A stretch of DNA of 64,000 nt, from NCBI RefSeq assembly GCF_030272615.1, contig NC_081405.1, positions 652,820,920 to 652,884,919 of the forward strand, written 5' to 3'. Below the pieces are notes generated by a model, which ran no database searches, was not told where the DNA came from, and saw only the letters and a program-made list of their open reading frames with translations. Numbering within the stretch: position 1 is the stretch's first letter; every line of letters begins with the position of its first letter. This DNA is from Cryptomeria japonica. Its lineage: Eukaryota; Streptophyta; Pinopsida; Cupressales; Cupressaceae. Position numbers and translations under genes: made by a program. This document shows, piece by piece, positions 56,119 through 64,000 of this stretch.

Positions 56119-57519
56119 CTAGTTGTTTCTCTCTGCTAGGCCATTCTGTTGTGGAGTCTGGGGGGCAGACAGTTGCCTCTTGATTTCATTTTCTTCACAA
56201 TATTTGGTGAATTCACCTGAAGTGAATTCTCCTCCTTGATCAATTCTAAGGCATTTGATTCTTCTACCACTTTCCTTTTCTACCAGTGCTTTGAAAGCTT
56301 TGAACTTTCGAAAGGCTTCAGTCTTGTCCTTCAAGAATGTGACCCATATCATTCTTGAGCAATCATTTGTAAGAATCATAAAATACCTATCGCGCTGCAC
56401 ACTCCTAGTTTTCATAGGACCACACAAATCAGTATGCACAAGATCAAGTAAGTTGTCAGCAGTAAAATATTTACCTTTGAAGGTTGAGGAAGACATTTTC
56501 CCCAGTTGACATTCTCTGCACAAAGGATTTTTCAGTTTCAGCATCGACAGTCCTCTAACTTCCTTGATCTTACTAGCCTTTACTATGTTATCAAAGTTTA
56601 CATGTCTCCTATGCCATATCCAGCTATCATCAAACTTAGCCATAAGACATGTACTTATATTTTTATTCAACTGAAATAAGTTACCTTTGGTCTGCATACC
56701 AGTGGCCATCAGATCACCATTCTTTCCTTTGATTTTGTAGACTCCATTTTTGAATTCCAGAGTGAGTCCACTGTCATTCAGCTGGGCAACACTCAATAGA
56801 TTATGTCTGAGACCTTCCACCCAATACACATTGTCAGCACTCCTCTTTCCATTTAGAGAGATGGCCCCTTTGCCTTTGACCATACATGGTGCATCATTAC
56901 CAAAAGGAACCACACCACCATCATACTCTTCTAGAGATATAAACTTGCTCCGGTCACCAGTCATATGGTGAGAGCAACCACTATCAATAATCCACTCATT
57001 GGAATTATCAAAGCAAGAGACAAAAGCCTTCTTGTTTGACACATCCTCCTTGACTGCAACAAACACAATATCTTCATTTTCTTCATCTTCTAATTCCTCA
57101 TTTGTGACACCTTTGCCAACTGCTACAAAATAGTTTCTCTGGTTTGCTCCTTTGAATTTCTTGAACCTTTCCGGTTTGTCCTTGTTGTCACCATTAGGAT
57201 AGTTTATAGTGATGTGTCCTATCCGGTTATAAGAGAAGCATTTCAAAGAAAGCTTACCTTTGTATTTTTCAGTTCCCTTAGGGAGTCTCTTGGCAAGAAG
57301 AGCTTCAAATTCCATCATAATCTCCTCATCATCCATTTCTCTACTCTGTCTTGGTTCACCATTGGTGCTTGCTTCTTTTCCTTTTCTGGATGGTGCAGCA
57401 AATGCTCTAAAAGCTGATTCAGTCTTCTGAACACTGCCATCAAAGCTATTTAGCTCATAGGTTGTCAACTTTACAACGATGGAGCCTAGGGATACCTTAG
57501 TCTTGTCTATTGATATCAA
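56119..57519 (-). pseudogene. A2 gag end, protease and integrase core
   Basis: The longest pol frame here (466 residues). It has gag end with a degraded zinc knuckle (CFSYNRIGHITINY: second and fourth Cys now Tyr) and protease IIDSGCSHHM (near residue 177). Pre-integrase includes CRECQLGK, with the WHRR-HVNF stretch shortened. The integrase core has HTDLCGPM, RIDQGGEF and PQQNGLAERN, with the catalytic Asp and Glu positions retained except that the usual RSD is RID. It stops at TAG 56119. Confidence 0.88.
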
Positions 57520-57522
57520 CTC

Positions 57523-58029
57523 CTAAATAACAACCACCCTCATTGCATAGACCAGTAATAAGGATCTCAAAAATTTGCTAACAATAGTGGAATTTTCCAT
57601 TTTACCACCTACACTCTTGATATCTCCAACAATAGTTTTGATTCTTATTCCATATTGTTGAATGGTCTCACCTTCAACCATTCGCATGCCTTCAAACTTC
57701 GCTCTAAGGATTTCTTCCTTAGCTTGTTTTACATGCTCATCACCGCCATAGATATTCTCAAGAGTATCCCATACTTCTTTGGGATTTTCTTTATCCTGGA
57801 CAACAATAAACTCAATGTCAGATAAACTACTGATTAGGGCTTCCATGACTTGCCCATTTTCCTGAATCTCTCTCTTTTGGTCATCGATGAGAGTACTGGT
57901 AGGGATAACATAAACATTCTCAACATAGCTCCAATGTTGAGCACCCATGCTTTTGATGTATATCTTCATTCCGTCCTTCCATATTTTAAAGTTATCTCTG
58001 TTGAATTTTGGACTTTCCCTCTTCATCAT
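57523..58029 (-). pseudogene. A2 gag, N-terminal part
   Basis: 168 residues from the ATG at 58029: KRESPKFNRDNFKIWKDGMK, EVWDTLENIYGGDEHVKQAK, RMVEGETIQQYGIR. The downstream stop TAG 57523-57525 is in the ELISID block, where the family commonly has Gln before Glu-Leu. The start is about 60 bases inside the primer-binding site. Confidence 0.86.
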
Positions 58030-58086
58030 TACAATAGGATCTTTCCCTCAAGCAGTTAAGCTTACAACATAGAGGACCTGGAGAGT

Positions 58087-58100
58087 GCTTTGATACCAAT
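58087..58100 (-). promoter_or_regulatory. A2 primer-binding site
   Basis: In reverse complement ATTGGTATCAAAGC right after the LTR end GTTATCA. One base differs from the ATTGGTATCAGAGC sites of N1 and E1. Confidence 0.9.
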
Positions 58101-59042
58101 TGATAACTCAATGATGAATAGTGAGTACAAGTATAAAGAGTTTTCCCGAACTGGTTTGATTGCAGACTGTAAATTACAAGCAATCCCTAACACCGGTCCA
58201 AACCAGATTACTATCGGTTAAACATAGTGCAACTATGAAAGACATGAACTGGTCAATCTTCTTAGCTTTCCACACAACCTACTCCCTCATTTCCACTTTG
58301 TCCTTATGCATAAACAAATAATCTATAATCAGAGATATAATAACTTGCTAGATCAATCATGATTCACCGCTTGACAGAAAACAACAAAGCATCACATGAA
58401 AGAACATCACAAATGACACACATATTTTTCATGTGGAAACCCAATTGGGAAAAACCATGGTGGGGATGAATACCCACAAGCTATTTTGAACTCTTTAGAA
58501 GTCCGCTCTATTAGGAGCCTAGTCCAGTTAAAGACTGTTACAATAGGTTCTGTTAGGAACTGATTTTGTTAGGGATCACCCGGTTAAGTGATGGCTAGAT
58601 TACCCAGTTAAGAGTTAAACCCTTTTAGAGGTTACCTTGTTAAAGGATTTTATGAACTCAATGGCTTTGAGTCACCTTGTTAAAGGATTTACAACAAGCT
58701 GGTTAAAGCTACCCTATTAAGGGATTTTCCAACTGTTGAAGTGATTAAAGATCAACAGGTATTACAATGATCTGGTAATAGCACTCAATCCCAGTGTAGA
58801 TCCGCTTTAGTTCCTTCCTTCTGCACACACACTATGCAGGTATCAATCCTCTCAACTGGTCTGGCAAGAATCATGTATCTCTGCACATAGATACACACAC
58901 AACATTTGCCAGCAACCTCAGCATGAAACACCACATCGACCTTATAGGAAACAAATAGGTCGGTAGCATAAATCCTAAACCCTAAACACTTAGGTTCTGA
59001 AATTTAGTCGGTTCAATCCTGACCATTGAACACTTTGCATTT
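58101..59042 (-). repeat. 5' LTR of A2, first part
   Basis: Matches 52237-53216 of the 3' LTR, but lacks the TACTGAGAGGGGGGGTGG stretch near the end (about 52273-52290 in the 3' copy). It is interrupted after CATTT (59038-59042) by T1. The last 40 bases of the window (63961-64000) continue it and match 53217-53256. Confidence 0.88.
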
Positions 59043-59493
59043 TGTTGGTGTAAATAATTATTCATCATGGATATTATTACACTTTACTTAAGTTTACTTA
59101 GGAAATGCATTTCATAGTAGTTTGGGTATGTGACACTTGGGTGTTTGTGCCACATTCGGATAGTGTGTGTAGGAGAAATTCCACCTTTTATGGTGTTGAT
59201 CTTATTGTTACACTCCACATTCAGTGGGTGATCCACCTCATGTGGACTATTATATTATTTCTCCTACCTACCCACACCTATTTCCTACCTACCCTTGTTT
59301 CTTATTGAGCCACATGTCATGTTTGTGTGCTCACATATCCCTAGCCTTGCCTATATAAGCAAGCTCATCTACATTGTATGTAATTATTATTATTGATCAT
59401 TTTCTATTGATGAGAATACAGTTTATTCTTGTCCTATATTGTGTCTCTATTTTATACATTTCATTGAGCTCTTGATCTTGGCAAAATCTCACA
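59043..59493 (+). repeat. 5' LTR of T1
   Basis: Starts TGTTGGTGTAAATAATTATT and ends GGCAAAATCTCACA. It contains TATATAAG (59352-59359), a good TATA box, about 140 bases before the LTR end. Transcription would start near 59385. Confidence 0.92.
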
Positions 59494-59506
59494 TGGTATC
59501 AAAGCC
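59494..59506 (+). promoter_or_regulatory. T1 primer-binding site
   Basis: TGGTATCAAAGCC immediately follows the LTR end. Complementary to the 3' end of initiator tRNA-Met with the same A as in A2. Confidence 0.9.
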
Positions 59507-61005
59507 ATTGGGGCTTCATTGATTCATCTTGAAGAGGCATTATTGCAATGTCAAGAGGTAGATCTGAGGAGCAACATCTTTTGGAGACGTTCTAGACCAA
59601 ATCCGACCCCGCCATTGCGTCCAAAAGGTCGTTTCCATGAATTTTGGTTATAAAGTCGGCCTATTTTGGTGAGAAAATTTTTTTCGCCGATTTTGCAATT
59701 ATTGTATGAATTTTGAAATTTTTTTTTTTATATATTTTCCGAAAATAAAAATAAAAAAAAATTTCATAAAAAAAAAAAAAAATCAAAAAATCAATTTTTG
59801 GGGGGTCCGCAGACTCCCCCGTGACCTGCCGTACCTTGCAGGTCTGCAGCTCCGTTCCCGCTGTCACCTGCGCCTGTACCAGCCGCCGCCCACGCCGGTA
59901 CCCGCTGTCCATGTCACCACCGCCACTGCACCAAGAAACTTCCGCCGCCACCGTTGAACTCCCGCTGGCTGTCGTTGAACTTCCGCCGGCCTCTATCATA
60001 GCCGCCGCCGCAGATCTCACCTGCACCGCCCAGCTCCTGCGCAGCCGAGATCCTGCCGGCCGCCGCCCACACCGTTCGGCAGCGCTTCCCTCCACCTTCG
60101 GCTACTTCCAGCCCCACGGCTGCCATTATATTCTCCTCTGGCGCTACAAAACCGACAGAATCCACGCCCACCATGTGGCAGGCAGCCACTGGCGCGGTCT
60201 GCTTAATCGTACACACAGTCACTTGCCACGTCATCCGTACGGCCTACACATTCACCTGCCCAGTCAGCAGTCCGTACAGTACGGACGCCCAGTCAGCAGG
60301 GAGGCGAAGTTTTTGCGATGGTCATACGATCGTCAAATTTAATCGGGTGATTTGCTGACGTCAGCAGGGTTTGAAAATTTTTGGACCCCCCTTTCATTTG
60401 CATTTCTGATTTTGTAGTTCAACTTCAGACGATGATATCTTGCTCATTTTTGCTCCTTTTTTCAAGCAATTTTTTTTGACATGGGCTAGAATTTCGTGCT
60501 CTCCATAGTTGTGAAGAAATTTTTTGATTTTGATGCATTGATTTTTCAGAAAATGCAGTTTTTGGTGACTATACCTGAGTAATCCCAGTTTTTGCAACTT
60601 CAGAGGCTTCGTTTAGGGTCATACGACCTCCTTTTCAGGTGCTGTTTTTTTTGAAAGTGTGTATTTTTTCATCTACTTTGACATGATGCTATCAGATTGA
60701 TGCCATTGTAAGTAGAAATTGTACTTTTAGATTTTGGCCATTTTTGGCTCTCTTGGTACTTGTATATTTGTTTGAATCTCAGTTAGATTCATTGCACTAT
60801 TGATTGAAGTCTCTTGTATCTCATTTGAGAAGTTGTAAAATTTGCATCATAAGTCCACTTTGCCTTGTTTTGCAAGTGGCTCATTGTAATCACACTAAGT
60901 ATAAAGTGCCAAAATCATCACTTTGGGGGGGGTACTTTGATTGATTGAATTTGAGAGGGTGTCTCTTGTGCTTTTGTGCTCTTGTTTTTCTTCCTTTTTT
61001 CTGCT
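59507..61005 (+). other. T1 long 5' leader with a GC-rich island
   Basis: About 1.5 kb without a conserved protein. 59700-59790 is A/T homopolymer rich. 59810-60310 is strongly GC-rich, unlike anything else in the window. It is open in more than one frame on both strands (59821-60342 on +, 59914-60234 on -), giving Pro/Arg/Ala-rich low-complexity translations. I regard these ORFs as by-products of base composition. Confidence 0.6.
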
Positions 61006-61533
61006 ATGGGTTCTTCTAAGTTTCCTCTCTTAACTCCTCATAATTATGCTACTTGGAAAATTGATGCATGGAGTAAACTTATGGAAAAAGGACTCACTCA
61101 TTACATTGATGGAACTATTGTTGCTCCCACTGATCCTAAGGTTGATCCTGTTGGTCACTTGGATTGGCTCATTAAAAATATCATGGCAATTGGTACCTTA
61201 AGAAAGTATGTATCAAAGGATCTCATTTTTCATATTGAGAAGTGTACTCTAATCAAGGATGCTTGGCAAAAGTTTCAAGACTTGTATGGTCAAGTTGATG
61301 AGATTAGGGGATATCAAATTGATAGTGATCTCACCATGTTGGATCCCAAGAACTTTGATACTATACAAGATTATGTCACTAAGGCAAATGAGTTGAGGGC
61401 ACAACTCAAAGATTGTGGCATTGATAAGAAGGATACTCAATTGATATTCAACTTGATAGGCAAGCTTCCACAAGAATATGCAGCATTTGTTTCTAGTTTC
61501 CAAACCCATAGGATGACAATGGGTTCAAGCTAA
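61006..61533 (+). CDS. T1 gag
   Basis: 175 residues from MGSSKFPLL (61006). The in-frame ATG at 60976 would add a hydrophobic MLLFFFLFSA and is less likely. It shows the Copia gag (UBN2-type) pattern: LTPHNYATWKIDAWSKLM, DAWQKFQDLYG and KANELRAQLKDCGI, then LIGKLPQEYAAFVSSF. It ends at a TAA (61531-61533) followed in the same frame by KMPTFDAFNEML, which continues the gag block. The stop is therefore either a recent mutation or a readthrough site. Confidence 0.85.
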   Translation: MGSSKFPLLTPHNYATWKIDAWSKLMEKGLTHYIDGTIVAPTDPKVDPVGHLDWLIKNIMAIGTLRKYVSKDLIFHIEKCTLIKDAWQKFQDLYGQVDEIRGYQIDSDLTMLDPKNFDTIQDYVTKANELRAQLKDCGIDKKDTQLIFNLIGKLPQEYAAFVSSFQTHRMTMGSS

Positions 61534-61536
61534 AAA

Positions 61537-63135
61537 ATGCCTACATTTGATGCTTTCAATGAAATGTTGATGATGGAACAAACTAAGTTGATAAGCATGG
61601 GCATTCTTAAGGCTTCTAAGTCTCAAGCATTAGTGGCAAATCAAGGGAACAAAGGAAATCAAGGAAATGACAACTCAAACAAGAAGAAATGGCAATCAAA
61701 GCCTAAAGAAAAAGCACCATCTTCTCCACAACAAGGAGATTCATCCTCTTCCAAGAGAGATAATTCACCAAAGAGGGAGAGACCTACTTGTGCTTATTGT
61801 AAAAAGATTTGTCATGAGGAGCATCATTGCCATTCTAAGAAGATTGATGAGCTCACACATATCATTAAAAAGCATAACATTGATTTTCTTAAAGTCTACA
61901 AGAAGGATGATTCATCAACTTCCACTTCCTCACATTCAAAAGGAAAAGGGCAAGCATTCATGGCTTCTACAAGTGGGAAGACTCACTCTTTTGGAACAAG
62001 AAAAGGAAAAGCTCTATGTGCTACTCTTGGTCATAATTCAGAGAGATGGCTTCTAGATTCAGGGGATTCTCATCATATGGCATCTTCGCAGTGTATGTTC
62101 TCTACATTTGAGCCTTGCACCATGCCACAGATTTTGATGGGCAATCATACATACATGGATTTGATTGGGAAAGGATCTATTGACATTGGGGATAACTCCT
62201 TTAATGTTGTGTTGTGTGTACCCCACTTGACAAACAATCTCCTTTCTATCTATCAAATCACGCATGGTACAACTAAGAGAGTTGTGGAGTTCACACCTGA
62301 CTTAGTTTTCATTAGAGACTTGGAGACTAGAGCTATCATTGCGACTGGGGTGGTTGATCATGCATCTCGGTTATACTCCTTTTCAGATTTTGTTGATGAT
62401 GATGATTTCACATTTGATGATTCTACACATAATGATCACACTTCTTATGATGGTTCAATTTTTGAGGAGAACTTTGGGCACTTGAACATGGGGATTCTCA
62501 CATGTGACCCCATTCTTGAGCCTTGTATTTCATCTCCTCATATTGATATCACATCACCTATTGCACTTGATGATGCAGATAGTGCGACAGTTTTTCCTTC
62601 ATGTGATTCAGTGCAACAGGATATTCATTGTTTTCCAGCTTCAGATTCATGTGATGATTACTTGACAGATATTGCAGGTTTGTTTGTGGAATCCTACATT
62701 GCAGATTTGGGAGACATCATTGATGACATTCATCTTCTCTTTGATGAAGGTGATCCTTCTTCGATTGTTGTGAGGGCACACTCTGACCCTCTTGTTCATT
62801 CTCTACATGATCATTCTTTTGAGGTTGACATGATTGTGGATACTTATGTACAACAGTTGGAGGAGGTCTCTTTATGTTTTGAGGAGACATGTGAGTCTTT
62901 GGGACATGTTCTACATCCATCTCCACTAGATCTTGGAGTGCCTTTTTCAGAAGTGTGGCATAGTTTACCACCTTTGGAGGGGGTTTCTTTTAGCATCGAC
63001 ATGGGGACACTTGAGCATTTTTCAGAGATTCCTTTCATCATGAGTTTTCTTAATACATCTTCCCTTCATGATTGGGGAGAATTCATGGATACACCTTTGG
63101 TTTTGTTTCTTCCTAAGGGGAGGAATGTTGTTTGA
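61537..63135 (+). CDS. T1 gag end, protease and unknown acidic tail
   Basis: 532 residues in frame with gag. CCHC-type knuckle CAYCKKICHEEHHC is at 85-98. Protease WLLDSGDSHHM is at 171-181 (usual Copia CSHHM has DSHHM here). The pre-integrase-like RLYSF and FGHLNMGIL lie near 278-321. From about residue 325 to the end (62509-63132) the sequence is acidic, rich in Asp, Ser, His and Cys, with no integrase motif. It ends FLPKGRNVV. I do not recognise this tail. It may be captured or newly evolved sequence in place of integrase-RT. Confidence 0.8.
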   Translation: MPTFDAFNEMLMMEQTKLISMGILKASKSQALVANQGNKGNQGNDNSNKKKWQSKPKEKAPSSPQQGDSSSSKRDNSPKRERPTCAYCKKICHEEHHCHSKKIDELTHIIKKHNIDFLKVYKKDDSSTSTSSHSKGKGQAFMASTSGKTHSFGTRKGKALCATLGHNSERWLLDSGDSHHMASSQCMFSTFEPCTMPQILMGNHTYMDLIGKGSIDIGDNSFNVVLCVPHLTNNLLSIYQITHGTTKRVVEFTPDLVFIRDLETRAIIATGVVDHASRLYSFSDFVDDDDFTFDDSTHNDHTSYDGSIFEENFGHLNMGILTCDPILEPCISSPHIDITSPIALDDADSATVFPSCDSVQQDIHCFPASDSCDDYLTDIAGLFVESYIADLGDIIDDIHLLFDEGDPSSIVVRAHSDPLVHSLHDHSFEVDMIVDTYVQQLEEVSLCFEETCESLGHVLHPSPLDLGVPFSEVWHSLPPLEGVSFSIDMGTLEHFSEIPFIMSFLNTSSLHDWGEFMDTPLVLFLPKGRNVV

Positions 63136-63504
63136 TGTTCGTGGAGCAGTTTCTTCATACATCGAGCTTCTATCATTGGTGTAGATTCCACATTGAGGGG
63201 GGGCTTCCTAGCTTCTCTTCTTCTCTCATATGGGGGGGACTTTTTCCTCACATGGGGTTTTGTCCTTCACATTCTTCTATGAGAGTTCTCTTGTATGTTT
63301 TTCATCTCTCTTTTGGGGGAGGGTTTTTTCCCATTGGGTTTTTCTCTCTTTCCCCACTTTGTGAGAGATTTCATTGCATTGGTTTTCATGCATTTGCATT
63401 TGTACATGGGTACCTAACATGGCCTCGTAGCCGGGACCCATCTTGCATTGCTTAGTTACATTGTAGACTTAAGTGCATTCCCCTAAGTTGCACTTAAGGG
63501 GGGG
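63136..63504 (+). other. T1 3' non-coding region and polypurine tract
   Basis: T-rich sequence with several G runs (for example 63199-63205 and 63232-63238). It ends in ACTTAAGGGGGGG (63492-63504), directly before the 3' LTR start TGTTGGTG, which is the polypurine tract. The 107-residue frame at 63132 is probably chance. Confidence 0.75.
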
Positions 63505-63955
63505 TGTTGGTGTAAATAATTATTCATCATGGATATTATTACACTTTACTGAAGTTTACTTAGGAAATGTATTTCATAGTAGTTTGGGTATGTGACACTT
63601 GGGTGTTTGTGCCACATTGGGATAGTGTGTGTAGGAGAAATTCCACCTTTTATGGTGTTGATCTTGTTGTTACACTCCACATTCAGTGGGTGATCCACCT
63701 CATGTGGACTATTATATTATTTCTTCTACCTACCCACACCTATTTCCTACCTACCCTTGTTTCTTATTGAGCCACATGTCATGTTTGTGTGCTCACATAT
63801 CCCTAGCCTTGCCTATATAAGCAAGCTCATCTACATTATATGTAATTATTATTATTGATCATTTTCTATTGATGAGAATACATTTTATTCTTGTCCTATA
63901 TTGTGTCTCTATTTTGTACATTTCATTGAGCTCTTGATCCTTGCAAAATCTCACA
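63505..63955 (+). repeat. 3' LTR of T1
   Basis: 451 bp, same length and ends as the 5' LTR, with TATATAAG at about 63814. Followed by the CATTT target copy. Confidence 0.92.
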
Positions 63956-63960
63956 CATTT

Positions 63961-64000
63961 GAATACAATGGTCTTGAACAGATCTCAAGACATTCTCCAT
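63961..64000 (-). repeat. 5' LTR of A2, continuation after T1
   Basis: These 40 bases match 53217-53256 of the A2 3' LTR with one difference. This proves that T1 lies inside the A2 5' LTR. The rest is outside the window. Confidence 0.85.

Larger units (their letters stand above)
59043..63955 (+). mobile_element. T1, young non-autonomous LTR element with gag-protease only
   Basis: 4,913 bp with two 451-bp LTRs (59043-59493 and 63505-63955) differing at about ten sites by eye. A perfect 5-bp duplication CATTT occupies 59038-59042 and 63956-63960. The inside has a Copia-type gag, zinc knuckle and protease. No integrase, RT or RNase H motif is present. It is probably the most recent insertion in the window. 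A solo LTR of the same family is at 18529-19048. Confidence 0.93.
52237..64000 (-). mobile_element. Copia element A2 (5' LTR runs off the window)
   Basis: A minus-strand Copia element with 3' LTR 52237-53815, internal gag-pol 53816-58100, and 5' LTR from 58101. The 5' LTR is interrupted by T1 at 59043 and resumes at 63961. About 560 bases of that LTR lie beyond the window. The left flank is CAACT; the partner cannot be checked. It belongs to the same LTR family as A1 (197-1683). Confidence 0.9.

Noticed and set aside
59821-60342. 173-residue + and 106-residue - ORFs in the T1 leader
   Set aside because: Overlapping frames on both strands of a GC-rich stretch with low-complexity translation; open by base composition.
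63132-63455. 107-residue ORF after the T1 coding frame
   Set aside because: Overlaps the 3' non-coding region before the polypurine tract; hydrophobic low-complexity, no family.

Overview
This window looks like intergenic DNA from a large-genome seed plant (a conifer is my guess, not shown). It is AT-rich, I see no host gene, tRNA or rRNA, and almost every base that can be assigned is a retrotransposon. All coding sequence recognised here is gag, pol, LINE ORFs or retroelement cargo, and most copies are broken by stops, frameshifts or later insertions.

Layout, left to right. 1-1683: 3' end and 3' LTR of a Copia element (family A, + strand). 2.1-6.3 kb: decayed minus-strand coding remnants, including a homologue of the cargo protein at 42.7-44.6 kb. 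9.1-11.8 kb: decayed Ty3/Gypsy gag-protease remnant with a possible 3' LTR. 12478-13839: a lone minus-strand Copia-type LTR. 14734-29260: Copia element H1 (-), split by a T1-family solo LTR (18529-19048) and by a whole Copia element N1 (19811-27566, target duplication CAAGT). 29271-35502: a Ty3/Gypsy chromodomain element G1 (-). 35810-52033: an L1-type LINE (+) bounded by a 16-bp target duplication. It is split by LTR element E1 (40374-47023) and by a Gypsy-type solo LTR (49849-51486, duplication TGAAC). 52237 to beyond the right edge: Copia element A2 (-), whose 5' LTR is split by the young LTR element T1 (59043-63955, duplication CATTT).

H1, N1, A1/A2, G1 and the LINE encode their own pol, intact or decayed. 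E1 and T1 do not. E1 has a coiled-coil/CCHC gag-like region plus a cargo frame of about 1,085 codons, and no protease, integrase or RT. T1 has gag and protease, followed by about 208 residues of acidic, unrecognised protein where integrase and RT should be. Both carry normal LTRs, a primer-binding site and a polypurine tract, so they are presumably mobilised in trans by Copia enzymes.

Most unusual point: the E1 cargo, the 2.1-3.2 kb remnant and a third ORF of the LINE (48620-51861) appear to share one unnamed protein domain. In the first and last the layout is the same: domain, charged linker, C-terminal coiled coil. An LTR element and a LINE would therefore carry the same kind of accessory protein. 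Other recurring signals are premature TAG stops where Gln (CAG) is expected, an inverted repeat around the polypurine tract and U3 in four Copia-type families, and repeated short LTR hairpins.
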